Shown here: positions 53,110 through 64,000 of the stretch, piece by piece
Layout: each line of letters opens with the position of its first letter
How positions within the stretch are numbered: position 1 is the first letter of the stretch
Assembly: GCA_963575745.1 (NCBI GenBank)
Contig: CAUYUJ010003558.1
Coordinates: 1,109,336 to 1,173,335, forward strand
DNA length: 64,000 nucleotides
Direction of reading: 5' to 3'
Source: Prorocentrum cordatum
Lineage: Eukaryota; Sar; Dinophyceae; Prorocentrales; Prorocentraceae
The notes under the pieces: generated by a model
What the model was told of the DNA's origin: nothing
What the model saw: the letters and a program-made list of their open reading frames with translations, nothing else
Databases searched by the model: none
Made by a program: the position numbers and the translations under genes

Positions 53110-53260
53110 CTGGGCGGACGTGGTCTAAGGAGGTTCCTCTTCCAACCCCCTTCTTCCCCTTCGGGGAAGGGTTTAACCCTCCCCCCCACCCCCTCCCCTG
53201 GACCTGGACAGGGGGGGCGGCGGGTAGTTGGAGCGTTCAAAATGTCCCAAGACGGCTCCA
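53110..53260. other. short unassigned intron stretch
   Basis: C-rich tracts (CCCTCCCCCCCACCCCC) with no recognised feature. Confidence 0.4.
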
Positions 53261-53845
53261 ACTGGGCCTCAGAAAGCCCAAACTGACCTCCAAGATGGCT
53301 CACGATAGCGCAAGGTGCCTCGAAGTGGCTTTCAAGATGTTCCAGGAAGCCCCAATAACGTTCCAAGACGGCTCCCAGAGGCATCCGAGACCTCCAAGGA
53401 GTTCCCCAAGAGGCCAAAATCATTCAAAAACCTATGGTGGATCAATGATTGTTGCTTTCTCGCCTTTTCGCTTCCGATGGCCATCCAGAACCTCAAGATG
53501 GCTCCAAGATGGTCCAAGAAGGCCCCAGGAGAGGCCCAAGCGAGCCCAAAGACGGCCCTAATAGCGCCCAGGAGCGCACCAAGACCGCCTCCAGAGGGGC
53601 CCAAGAGGCGCTTCTTGGGGTTCCCGAGGGGGGAGGCTAATTGAAGCTCCCATCTTTTTTGATCGATCTCCTTCGAGATGGCCCCAAGAGCGCCCCTGAA
53701 GCTCCCAAGAGCGCTTTAAGAGGGCCCCAGGACGCGCCCACATGGCGCCAAGAGGCGTCCAAGAAGCTCCCGAGAGACCCCCAAGATGGCTCAAGAGGAT
53801 GCCAGACGCACCCAAGACGCTCAAAGACGGCCCTGGGCTCGCCAA
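53260..53845. repeat. CCCAAGATGGCC-type degenerate repeat, block 5
   Basis: Words CTCCAAGATGGC, CCCAAGAGGCC and CCCAAGACGGCC recur throughout, in the same sense as the 12.8 kb block. Confidence 0.7.
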
Positions 53846-54050
53846 GATGCCCCTTCTCCTCCTCCTCCTCCTCCTCCTCCTCCTTCTCCTCCTCCTCCTC
53901 CTCCTCCTCCTCCTCCTCCTTTCTCCTCCTCCTCCTCCTCCTCCTCCTCCTCCTCCTCCTTCTCCTTGTCTACTGTCTCTTCCTCCTTCATCCTCTTCGC
54001 CCTCCTCCTCCTTCTCCTCCTCCTCCTTCTCCTCCACCATCCCCTCCCCC
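53846..54050. repeat. CTC/CTT microsatellite
   Basis: A long (CTC)n run with TTCTCC interruptions, opposite in strand sense to the arrays just upstream of acceptors at 30.7, 35.2 and 48.7 kb. Confidence 0.88.
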
Positions 54051-54164
54051 TCTTGGGGTATCGGACGGCTTCACCCGCCCTTTTTTCTTCTGCATGCTCA
54101 CCCGATTCCCTAATCACCTCAACTCCCCTGGGCATCGTTTCTGGATGGGCTGGTGGGGATACGC

Positions 54165-54420
54165 GAATCGTCAACAATTGTGAGGAGGTCCCACGCGAGA
54201 CCGCGATCCCTGCAGAACTTGTGAAGAAGTCCCGCGCGAGAGTGCCATGTTGGAATCCGCTGGCCGTTCGCGGTTTCCTGTATCAAAATGCAGCTTCCAG
54301 TTTCCGCTGTTACAGTTATGCCGGCCCCCTTGAGGGGCCACCAGGCTGTAGGGCGAAGGCCCGGAATTTCCTGTGCCAGCTGCAGCTTTCAATTTCCGCT
54401 GTTACAGTTCTGCCTCTTGC
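54165..54420. repeat. ~40-bp GAGGAAGTCCCGCGCGAGAG-type repeats
   Basis: Units with TGTGA(G/A)GA(A/G)GTCCC(A/G)CGCGAGA recur here and at 56.08-56.17, 56.84-56.92, 57.5-57.69 and 60.07-60.19 kb. They appear inverted (TTCCTCGCAATGTATC, GAATCGCGCTCTCGC) at 57.90-58.10, 58.27-58.37 and 59.31-59.47 kb. Confidence 0.75.
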
Positions 54421-54559
54421 TGCTTTCCAGTCCTTGTTGACTTCTTGCTGCTTACTGTTCCTTGTTGATGGACCGCGCGAGAGGGGGAGGTTCAAAGCAG
54501 GCATTTTTACCACGCCCAAATCGTATGCTCTGAATTGCTAAGGTGGGTAAAAATTAACA

Positions 54560-55260
<701 letters not shown>

Positions 55261-55364
55261 GCTTCACGGCGGCGCCCAGACCTCATGATTTAGCTTTTGC
55301 ATGTCCCATTCTCCGAGAGAGGGGGCCGGCGGCATGGGGCGAAGCCCTTACGGATCATTTGTCA

Positions 55365-57900
55365 GGAAATATCAAGCGGGAGCCATTGTAGTAGTTGTTG
55401 TTGTTGTTATCGCTGCTGGTGTTGCAAACTGGGGGGCCAAGGGCACAGTTTGGTGACCCCACACTGTCCTTGGCAAAAAACAAGGTGCGAGCCCCAGGAA
55501 GAGCACTTCAACTGAACCGTACAATGGTTACCAGAGAGGGAGGGTCAACAACAATTATGATTTAGAAGCGAGAGCTCAACAACACAGCAGAAGCAGCAAC
55601 AACACCAAAACTAATCAGTTTAACATTGTTCGTTCTTATCTGCCCGCGTGCGACTCAACACGTATATCCCAAACCATCAATACCCGCCCTCTTCGTCTTT
55701 GATCGTGCTCAACTTGGGGGTATAGATTTTTCGGACCTGCGACGTGTCTGGCGTGCAGCCCCTAAGGTACGGGAACAGAGGGCGGATGAAAGGAAGGGAC
55801 AAGGGAAAGGAAAAAGGATGTAGCACGAGAGAGAATAGCAGGAGGGGGGCTGGGAGCAGAAAGCACGTGGCAGAACCAGACGGGCTGATCGGGCGGGTAG
55901 GCCCTGGCGGGCGGGTCGGGAAGGCAGGCCTGGGCGGCCAGGTCGAACATGCGGGTTGCTGAAGCGTGCGTCCTGCATGAAAAACGAGGACGTCTCAGGC
56001 GATAGCGCGATTCCCACAAAAAACGTGAGGAAGTCCTCATCGTAAGCGTGAGTCCTGAATGTCGAGGGCGCGGCGCCTGAATTAACTGTGAGGATGTCCC
56101 ACGCGAGAGCGCGATTCCTGCATACATTGCGAGGAAGTCCCGCGCGAAAGCGCGACTTGGGAGTACATTGTGATGAAGTGTGAGACGGGAGCCGCTGTTG
56201 TTGTAAACCAGCGGCTTACAACCTAATTCTTAGACTCAATATTTTCCCTGGTAGAAGGGCAGGGTGCCAGCCCCAGAAAGGGCACTTCAATTGAAAAACG
56301 AGGTTTGCCCCAGAGGGGGTGATCAACCATATTTGTTTTCGAAATGATAGCGCAACAACAGCAACAACAACACCACCAACAACAACAACCACGCTCATTT
56401 TAATACCGTTCGATCTTGCCTGCTTGGGAGCCACTCAGCCCGTATATCCCAAACCCTCGGTACCCAACCTCTTCGTCCTCGATCGCAACCCCCTCGGGGG
56501 TATATGTTCTCTGCCTGCCGCGTGTAATTGGTGTAGCCCCTGAAGCAGGGGAAGAGAGGACGGATGGAAAGCGGAAAGAGACAAATGGAACACGGGATTA
56601 GCAGGAGGGAGGCTTGGAGCCGAGAACACGTGGCAGAACCAGACGGGCCCATCGGGCGAGCAGAGCATAGCGGGCGGGTCGGGAAGGCGGGCCCAAGCGG
56701 TTGCTGAAACTGCGGGTGAAAACTCATGAATCGCGAGGAGAACTCGAGCCATAGGCGATTCCGAAATCCTTCCCGAGAAACGCAAAAGCGAGAGCGCGAT
56801 TGGTGAGCGTCGAAAGTGCGGCGCCTGAGCGAATTGTGAGGAGGCCCCACGCGGGAACGCGGTGCCTGTATAACTTGTGAAGAAGTCCCGCGCGAGAGTG
56901 CGATGCTGGAATCATTTGTCAGGAAATATGAAGCGGGAGCCGTTGTTGTCGCAAATCGGCGGCCAAAGGGCCCAGTTTGGTGACCCCTCGCCTTCCCTTT
57001 GTGAAAAAGTGTGAGCCCCATGCGGAGCAGTTTTACTGACATATACAATTTGCCAAAGAGGGGGTGGGGGGACAACAAAAATTATTTCTTCGGAATGGAA
57101 ACCCGACGGCGACAACAACAGTCGTGTTAAGACGGTTCGCTCTTACCTGCTCGCGTGATACCAAACATGCGTATCACACACCCTCGATACCCGCCCTCTT
57201 CGTCTTCGATCCTGCTCAACTTGGGAGTATAGTTGTTTCGGACCTGCTGCGTGTCTTTCGTGCAGCCCCTATGGTATGGGAACACAGGGCGGATGAAAGG
57301 AAGGGACAAAGGGAATGAAGAAGGATGTAGCACGAGAGAGAATAGCAGGAGGGGGGCTGGGAGCAGAAACCACGTGGCAGAACCAGACGGGCTGATCGGG
57401 CGGGTAGGCCCTAACGGGCGGGTTGGGAATGCGGGCCCAGGCGGCCAGGTCGAACAGGCGGGTTGCTGAAGCGTGCGTCCTGCATGAATCGCGAGAAGTC
57501 TCAGGCAATAGCGCGGTTTCCAAATAAGCCGTGAGAAATCCACAGCGAGAGCGTGACCCCGGAATGTCGCAGGAACGGCGTCTGAATAGATTGTGAGGAC
57601 ATCCCACACGAGAGCGCGACTCCTGTATCAATTGTGAGGGCGTCCCGCGCGAGAGCGCGATTTGTCAACAACTGATGAGGACATCTCAAACGAGAGCCGT
57701 TGTTGTTGTTGCTGTTATTGTTGACGTCGCCCTGTTGGAAAATAAATACTGTTGATCTCAACCCCTCCAGTAGCATATGTGGTTTTCAATTGAGAGGCCC
57801 CCTCTCGGGGCTCGCACCCTGGTTTTTGCTAACAAAAGGAAATCTGTGTCCTCAAACTATGCCCTTGACCCCCGGTTTACAACAACAGCGGCTCCCGCCT
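55365..57900. repeat. higher-order repeat of ~750 bp with GTT/AAC-bounded foldback modules
   Basis: The unit consists of ~40-bp GCGCGAGAG repeats, a ~200 bp module starting AGCCGTTGTTGTTG and ending CAACAACA, and the ~350 bp repeat. Copies start near 55,365, 56,175 and 56,930. The module at 57,695-57,893 has clean inverted ends (AGCCGTTGTTGT and ACAACAGCGGCT), and the sequence beyond it is in inverted orientation. Confidence 0.75.
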
Positions 57901-58420
57901 GATACTTCCTCGCAAGTTCCTGACGAATCGCGCTTTCGTTGGGGACTGCCTTCCAATGTATCCAAGAATCGCGCTGTCGCCTGTGACTTCCTCGCAACGA
58001 ATTCAGGCGCCACGCCCTCGCCATTCAATTTCGCGCTCTCGCGTAGGACTTCTCCACGATGTTCTTAAGATTTGCGCTCTCGCCCGAGACTTCCTGGCGA
58101 ATTATGCAGGACTCAAGCACACGCGAAACAGAACTGGTTGTCAATTTGAAATGTATTTTTTCAGTTGAAGCGCCCCTCCCAGGGCTCGCTGTGCTTTTAC
58201 ATAAGCAAATATTCCTGCTCAAACTGTGCCCCTGGCCCCCGGTTTACAACAGCAACGGCTCCCGCCGGATACTTCCCTGCAGTGTATTGAAGAATCGCGC
58301 TCTCGCTAAGGACTTCCTCGCAATGTATCGTAGAATCGCGCTCTCGCCTGATACTCCCTCCCACTGTATTATCTGGCACAGGGCGTCTAGAGCTCCGACC
58401 ACTTTATTCATCGTCGCACC
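57900..58420. repeat. inverted copies of the higher-order repeat
   Basis: Reverse-complement versions of the GCGCGAGAG units and of the GGGGCTCGC..GCCCCTGGCCCCCGGTTTAC part of the foldback module. Confidence 0.7.
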
Positions 58421-58424
58421 ACCC

Positions 58425-59165
58425 CCCCCGCGTCCCCAGCGCCTGCGTGGGACCCCCGCGCCGTGGCTCTCGGCCCCGAGCCCCCACGCGTCCCCAGCGC
58501 CCCAGCGGGAGCCCCGCCCACTGCCCCCTCCGCCACGAACGCTCGATTCCGCGTCGCACCTTCCCCCCTCCCGCGTCCCCAGCACCAGAGTGGGACCCCC
58601 GCGCCGTGGCTCTCTGCCCCGAGCCCCCCCGCGTCCCCGGCGCCCCAGCGGGGGCCCCGCCCACTGCCCCTTCCGCCACGAACGCTTGATTCCGCGTCGC
58701 ACCCTCCCCCCGCGCCGTGGCTCTCTGCCCCGAGCCCCCCCGCGTCCCCAGCGCCACGACGAAAACCCCGCCCACTGCCCCCTCCGCCACAACCAGCTCA
58801 TTCCGCGCCGCGACGCACACCACCTCCCCCACCGCCCTCGCCGCGTCCCCAGCGCCCCACTGGGGGCTCCGCCCCGTGCCCCCTCCGCCCCGACAAATTT
58901 AATCCCGCGTCGCGACGCACACCGCCTCCCCCCCCCGCCCCCAGCGCCCCAGTTGGACCCCCGCCCCGTGGCCCTGCCCCGCCCAAGGCACCCTCCGCCC
59001 CGACCACTTTATTTCGCGTCGCGACGCGCACCAACCACCTCCCCCCCCTCCTCTCCGCGCCCCCAGCGCCCCAGTGGGGGCTCCGCCCACTGCCCCCCCC
59101 GCCCCGAGCACTTTATTCCGCGTCGCGACGCACGCCACCTCCTTTCCCCCCCCTCCCCACCAGGG
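58425..59165. repeat. GC-rich irregular tandem array (CGCGTCCCCAGCGCCCCAG)
   Basis: CGCGTCCCCAGCGCC-type landmarks near 58,428, 58,488, 58,570, 58,630, 58,741, 58,840, 58,930 and 59,058 head units of 60-128 bp. A 445-codon Pro-rich plus-strand frame runs through it. The product is low complexity and frame-independent, so it is not called as a gene. Confidence 0.75.
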
Positions 59166-59299
59166 ATTTGGGCCCCGCTGCTGGGCCCCGAGGGGCGATG
59201 TCTTGCCCCCCTCTTCCCCCCTCCTCCTCCACCTCCTCCTCCTCCCCGCCCTTCTTGTGCAACAGCCATGGCAGACGTGCCACTTGTTCAAGCGTCGCG

Positions 59300-59935
59300 C
59301 ATTTCGACACTCAGGAATCGAGCTGTCGCTCGGGACCTCCTCGCAGTTCATTCAGGCGCCGCGCCTTTGACACTCAGGAATCACGGTCTCCTCTGAATTT
59401 CCTCACTAAATGTATTTTGGAATCGCGCTGTCGCTCAGGGCTTCCTCGCGCTTCACACAGGACGCACGCTTCAGCAATCCCAGCTGCTCGACCTGGCCGC
59501 CTGGGCCCGCCCGTTAGGGCCTAGCCCGCCCGATCTGCCCGTCTGGTTCTGCGACGTGCTTTCTGCTCCCACACACCTCCTGCTACTCTCTCGCCCCTCG
59601 CCCCTTCCTTCCCTCCCCCTCGCCCCTTCCTTCCATCCCCCTCGCCCCTCCCCCCCTCCTTCCCTCCCCCTCGCCCCTCGCCCCTTCCTTCCCTCCCCCT
59701 CGCCCCTGCTTTCTCCATTCCTCCCTCCCCCTCGCCCCTTCCTTCCATCCGCCCTCTGCTCCCCTGCCTTAGGGGCTGCACGAAATGCGCGCTACAGGTA
59801 GGACAGATACATCCCCCAAGGGGATACGATCGATGACGAAGAGGGTGGGTATCGAGGGTTTGGAATATACGTGTTGAGTGGCACGCGAGCAGATAGGAGC
59901 GCACAGTCTCAAACTGAATGTTGCTTTTGATGTTG
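59300..59935. repeat. inverted copy of the ~350-bp repeat with C/T-rich expansion
   Basis: Reverse complement of the copies at 55.6-57.5 kb: GCCCGCCCGATCTGCCCGTC, CACGTGCTT-like GACGTGCTTTCTGCTCCC, TTAGGGGCTGCACG and GACGAAGAGGGTGGGTATCG. CTTCCCTCCCCCTCGCCCC-type repeats at 59,590-59,750 are inserted. Confidence 0.75.
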
Positions 59936-60420
59936 CTGTTGTTGTAAAACCGGGGCCAGGGGCACAATTTGGTGACCCAGCAAGGTGCGAGTCCCAGGAG
60001 GAGCATGTTAATTGAAAAATAGGATGGTTACCGGACGGGGGGACATCAACGATAATTTCTTGTCAAGAAATCGTGAGATATCCTTAGCGGGAACGTGATT
60101 CCTGAACGTCGAAGGCGTGGCGTCTGAACCAATTGCGAGGAAGTCCCGTAAAGGCGTCCGCGAGAGAGCGCGTATTCGGAATACATTTTGAGACAGTATC
60201 AAGCGGGAATCGCTGTTGTTGTAAACCGGAGGCCAGGGCGCAATTTGGTGACACTTCACTTTCCGTAAAAAACTCTGTGCACGGCCCTGGAGAAGCACTT
60301 TGATTGCAAAATTATGATGGTTACCGCGCGGGGGGATCAACAATAACTACTTCTTAAAAACGAAAACTCAACAGCAAACACAACAGCAGCAGCAACAACA
60401 ACAACAACCCGGACCGCGGA
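59936..60420. repeat. two further GTT/AAC foldback modules
   Basis: TGTTGTTGTAAAACCGGGGCC (59,935) and TGTTGTTGTAAACCGGAGGCC (60,210) each lead to CAATTTGGTGAC and CCGG/CGCGGGGGGAT. The second ends in CAACAACAACAACAACCC (60,395-60,410). Confidence 0.7.
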
Positions 60421-61100
60421 AACCAAATTCAACCACGCAGCCAGGGACCGTGAAAGACGGTTCAGCCACCTCACTCTGATAGGAAAGTGAAAACCAGGCC
60501 TGAGCATTATATCGAAATTTGGAAAGAGGGAGGTAGAAGGGGATAGTAAAAGAGGAAAGAGAGAGAGAGAGAGAGAAACAAGAGAGAGAGAGAGATTAAC
60601 AAACAAAAAAGAGATAGAGGGAGAGAGGCCTTGCAACCACAGTCAACATGAGAGGGTCTAGAGGGAAGAGGGGCGAGTACATGTCAGAAAGAAGGGCGCA
60701 GAGCCGAACATAGAAAACAGAAGGTAGAGATTAGAGGACAAAGGGGCAACACGAAGGGAAAGACGGGATGGGGGGGCGCCGAGCAGAGCTGAACTGGGCA
60801 AACAATCACGGCGGGCAGGCGCGGAACACTTGCGAGCAACTCAAATAACCATCTGGTTGGGACCCTTCTCTGGTGTAACAAGGCTCGGCCTAGACGGTGT
60901 GTTCCGAGTTCGTTTTGTCTTCGTGTGCCCTCGTCTTGACTTCGTTCAGCCCTTGCTGCAAAACGAAATCGAAACGAAACCCGTCCACGAGATCGCCCAA
61001 ACACAGTTTAGCTCGAGCTGTGTGGTGTTATACATGCAACACGCTGACCTCGCGTGCTAATTCCCAGCCTCCCTCATTTTTCGATAAAGGAACCCCCTTC
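60421..61100. other. intron sequence with GA microsatellite
   Basis: (GA)n-rich tracts lie at 60,550-60,630. No gene was recognised up to the exon 1 donor. Confidence 0.5.
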
Positions 61101-61190
61101 CTCAAAAGTGTGGATGTCGTCCGAGACTCGCTTGCCACCGATGCAGCAGTGGACCTGAACGTTGAGGTAGTCACCCAGGGCCAAGCACAC
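61101..61190 (-). CDS. EIF4A3: eIF4A-III-like helicase, first exon in the window (GG motif)
   Basis: Thirty codons run VCLALGDYLNVQVHCC, IGGKRVSDDIHTFE. ALGDY.NVQ..CIGG is the eIF4A-III signature around the GG motif between motifs Ia and Ib; eIF4A-III proteins usually have CHACIGGT. The acceptor is CATGGAG|GTG and the donor TTTGAG|GAAGGG. Joining to exon 2 gives DDIHTFE-AGVHIVSGTPGR, with the exact spacing of the family. The exon with PTREL is expected upstream, beyond 64,000. Confidence 0.92.
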
Positions 61191-61934
61191 CTCCATGGGA
61201 CGGCAAATCATACAGCTTGATCAAACAACGCCCGACTGCATTCACAAGGGTTGCAACAGCATGCTCGATTCAGGAGCGGCATTTGGATACCACATGAGCG
61301 GTGCGATTACTGCCCTTTGTTCAGCACATGCCAGGAGCATCTTCAAGCCAACAAAGCCACTTGGTATGGCCCGAGCCCTGGCACGTGTTCGAGCCTAGAA
61401 ACATCCTTGAGCTATCCGAGAAACCTTGAGCAACTTCATATCAGTTCCTACACTTCCTGGGGATGCATTCTGTGGTGACTAACCCATCTGCTCCCTGCAC
61501 GGGCTGTGTAGCGAGGGCACTGTGGCAGGGCAGAAGATCCACGACATCTTGCCTTCCGACCTCTTGCCCTCTCGAGCCTCGGCTGGGCAGGCCTTCGGTT
61601 CTTGGGCAAGCATGTCCAAATACGCGGAACATCCACGGAAAAGGCCACGGATAGGCTCGCGGCCCAGAGAGGGCAAGACAAGAGCCCCCCGACCCCAACA
61701 CGATAGACTTTCAGGTTGATCTTACGCTCAAGGGCGCCCGCTCTTACGCCGAAGGCTCTCTCCGCTCAGAAGGGAGCGGAACCGTGTAACACTGTGCAGC
61801 GAATAGCTGGCTACCAGACATTTGATATAGTGCGCGCTCTTAGCGTTGTCGCGCTCATGCGCGCGGTGAATATCGAATCGGGGGGTACCTGGGGCAATGA
61901 CGGACCGCGCCCCCTACCCCCTGCGACTGGCGAC

Positions 61935-62285
61935 GGATATCGAAAGATTTGGCGAAAATTCGCCGCCGAATTCGGTAGACGACCGGGTTCCCAAATTCAC
62001 GGTTTTGGGGTCTTGGTTCCAATTTCCAAATTCTGGATTGGTCTCGGTGGTCGGCTGGGTTCCCGGTTCCGGGTTCCAAATTCCCGTTTCTGGGCTCCGG
62101 GTTCTCGTTTCCTGGTTCTGGATTGGCGAGCTCGCCGCCGATTTCAGTAGGCGGCCGGGTTCCTGGGTTTCCGGTTTTGGGTTCTGGTTTCCCGGTTCTG
62201 GGCTCCAAATTCCTGTTTCTGGGCTCCGTATTGGTCTCCGGGACGGCTGGGCTCACGGGTTCTAGGTTTCTGCTGCCAGGGCCCG
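61935..62285. repeat. GGTTCC-type low-complexity repeat, copy 2
   Basis: AAAGATTTGGCGAAAATTCG starts a run of GGTTCC, TTCCAAATTC and CTGGGCTCC words, matching the block at 441-600. Confidence 0.75.
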
Positions 62286-62290
62286 CCGTG

Positions 62291-62322
<32 letters not shown>

Positions 62323-62460
62323 CATATGCACATACATACATACCTACCTACCTACCTACCTACCTACATACATACATACATACATACGTGGGTACGTACG
62401 TACGTACATACATGCATACATACATACATAAACACACACATGCATACACATAAAGGCATA
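62286..62460. repeat. TA, TACC and CATA/CGTA microsatellites
   Basis: (TA)n at 62,289-62,316, (CTAC)n at 62,342-62,366, then CATACATA and CGTACGTA runs. Confidence 0.9.
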
Positions 62461-62659
62461 CCATCGATAATAGGAAGGGAGAGGGATCTATACGGAGTGG
62501 ATATGTAGTCTGATACATGTGTATATAGGTATGTGCGTACAGCACTCTCGCACCTACTATATACATGTATACACACATACCAAGTCAGACGTACCAGTAC
62601 ATTCACTGTTTGGAGCTCTCTCTGGTGTGGTTGCGTATATGATGCTTTCATTATCCGAA

Positions 62660-62700
62660 GAGGGGCCTGGGAGGGGGGGGGGGGGGGGCTCCGAGGGGGG
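62660..62700. repeat. G-homopolymer-rich tract
   Basis: About 18 consecutive G residues followed by a second G run, a possible quadruplex site and a likely sequencing-error point. Confidence 0.75.
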
Positions 62701-62969
62701 GCCCGAGAGCGGCGAAAGACGCCGGGACCCCTTTCCCTCAGGACCAATTCTCGCCACGCCGACCCTGGAAGCACCCCTTCCAGACCCCTCTCGGGGCGGG
62801 GTCCAGCCGTGGCGGCGAGAAGCCTGCAAGGGCCGCCCGACTTGGGCCTGAGCAGATTGGGTCGGAGGATGGCGCCGCATCGCCCATGCTATCGGCGCCG
62901 TCGGGATGGAGGACATCGGGCTCCGAATCGAGACGCGTCGCCGATGCATCGCGCATGCGGCACGACTGT

Positions 62970-64000
62970 CCGTTCCCGTCTGCTCGCACACCACTTTGGG
63001 AGGCCTGGGCTCACGGAGGCCCAACAAGAGAGAGGACCCCCTAAAGCGCCCAAAGATACTCGAACCCTCGAGCGCTCTTTGGTAGCCGACAAGTTGTGAA
63101 AGGTCCACATCCCGCCTCCTCCCCCCTCATCATCTGACTGATTTCCCCCGTCCTGGTCGGGTCGGACGCAAGAGGGGGTTAGTACAGAAAGGGGGCTTCG
63201 CGAATCAGCTCACACAGCCGATTTTCCCAGCGCCTGAGGCGCCAACGTATCGACGAAAGCGCCTGGCGGCGGCTCGTCCGTCCGACCCGACCTGGGAAGG
63301 GGGCGCATGGAGAAGCCAGGTGGACCTCTACGGTGGCACGCCCGAAATGGGTGCGGAAGGGCAGTTGGCGTGATGCCCAACAGCAAATGCTGTCCGAAAC
63401 CGAAGCGGGCGCTGCTGGGCAGGCGACTTGTTGCTGCAAGCTGGCAACGCCCGCGGCGACGCCGACAGCGAGCCCTGATCAACATGGGCAGGGAATGCTG
63501 TCGAGCTCTTTTCGTACCGCAAGGTTGTCCTCATCCAGCTCCTCCCCACTAGCACCAGAACAAGCAAAAGCGACACCACCACCACCACCACTAGGGACCA
63601 CCAGCAGGAGAGCCATTGGGGGTCCCCCTGGTGATGTGGCCCCCCTCTCGCTCGAGACATCCCCTAGCCTCAGCTCGGGGAGGCATCGTGGACCTCCTCG
63701 TTGGAGGTGGCCCCCCTGCTGATGGTGGTGTCGCCCCTCCTCCCCCCGCTTGCAGGGCGGCATCCGGAGCGCGCTGTCTTTCGCCCTGCGCGCGCAGGCC
63801 GCTGACGCCGGCGCCGATTGCCCCTGGGGGTTGCTGGGGGCCTTCGCGGGCGCGGCCGCGGCCGGGTCAAGACGCGCGGCCGCGGCGGGGCCTCGGCCTC
63901 GCGCGGCGGGGACGTGGCGCTTCACGAGGGGCGAACACCTCCGCATCTGCGCCCTCACGATCTAGCCTCCGGGCCGCGATCCCGCGGATACGCGGTCGCA
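62970..64000. other. GC-rich sequence, no recognised gene
   Basis: Minus-strand frames (for example 63,958-63,479) are Ala/Arg/Pro-rich with a Val/Leu run produced by a (CCA)n patch at 63,570-63,590. No domain recognised. Confidence 0.35.

Larger units (their letters stand above)
61191..64000 (-). other. upstream intron of the helicase gene (partial, runs off the window)
   Basis: No exon with PTREL, SGTGKT or the Q motif was found on the minus strand here, so the intron before exon 1 is at least 2.8 kb. It contains the second GGTTCC block, TA/TACC/CATA microsatellites, a diverged CGATGCATCGG inverted-repeat relative (62,850-62,960) and GC-rich unassigned sequence to the window end. Confidence 0.7.

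Noticed and set aside
53786-53805. Possible relict spliced-leader sequence (CAAGATGGCTCAAGAGG resembles the dinoflagellate leader end)
   Set aside because: It is one of many CCCAAGATGGC words of the local degenerate repeat, and no retroposed coding sequence follows.
58059-59396. 445-codon proline-rich plus-strand open frame
   Set aside because: It passes through an irregular GC-rich tandem array; other frames are equally open and proline-rich, so absence of stops reflects composition.
61191-64000. Search for the first exons (Q motif, SGTGKT, PTREL)
   Set aside because: None seen on the minus strand in this interval; expected beyond the right edge.

Overview
This is nuclear DNA of a dinoflagellate. 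The grounds are: GC-rich sequence packed with unrelated tandem and dispersed repeats; protein-coding exons only 59-133 bp long, separated by introns of up to about 12.8 kb; 5' splice sites beginning GA, GC or GT, with a G after every acceptor AG; and retroelement types I know from Prorocentrum, Polarella and Symbiodiniaceae. The genus cannot be fixed from this window.

The main content is one host gene on the minus strand that crosses nearly the whole window. Eight exons (61,101-61,190; 48,273-48,331; 38,368-38,446; 34,897-34,968; 30,216-30,348; 18,860-18,921; 8,320-8,394; 7,373-7,465) join in phase into 221 uninterrupted codons. They form the middle of a DEAD-box RNA helicase closest to eIF4A-III (the exon-junction-complex helicase, FAL1 in yeast). 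The exons carry, in order, the GG motif, GTPGR (Ib), DEAD (II), SAT (III), the linker and start of the second RecA domain, and the motif V region. The N-terminal exons (Q motif, Walker A, PTREL) should lie beyond 64,000, and the C-terminal exons (HRIGR and after) beyond position 1. About 53 kb of the 54 kb between the first and last visible exon is intron.

The introns hold everything else. Intron 5 contains a decayed DIRS-like retroelement (about 20.2-27.8 kb, same strand as the gene) with a leader containing a membrane segment, reverse transcriptase, RNase H, tyrosine recombinase and a C-terminal cytosine-methyltransferase-like domain. Its 5' end is tandemly duplicated (about 1.02 kb, two copies). 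Intron 2 contains a broken LINE (42.2-47.6 kb, same strand). Intron 6 contains a fragment of a PIF1-like helicase gene (about 14.2-14.6 kb). Short non-autonomous repeat families recur in different introns: foldback elements with GTCGGGCC ends (12.6, 33.4, 33.7 and 34.05-34.8 kb), a ~150 bp family (18.3, 40.4, 50.1 kb), an 83-bp-repeat composite (6.4, 19.7, 36.5 kb), a GATCGA/GGTGTCCC composite (8.7-11.3 and 31.8-32.7 kb), and a higher-order mosaic at 52.4-60.4 kb. Satellite-like arrays have units of 27, 42, 60, 73, 83, 89 and 160 bp, and there are many CTC, CAT, CA, GA and TATGC microsatellites.

No bacterial operon, CRISPR array, rRNA, tRNA or complete second gene was found. Most long open frames here are by-products of GC-rich or triplet repeats.
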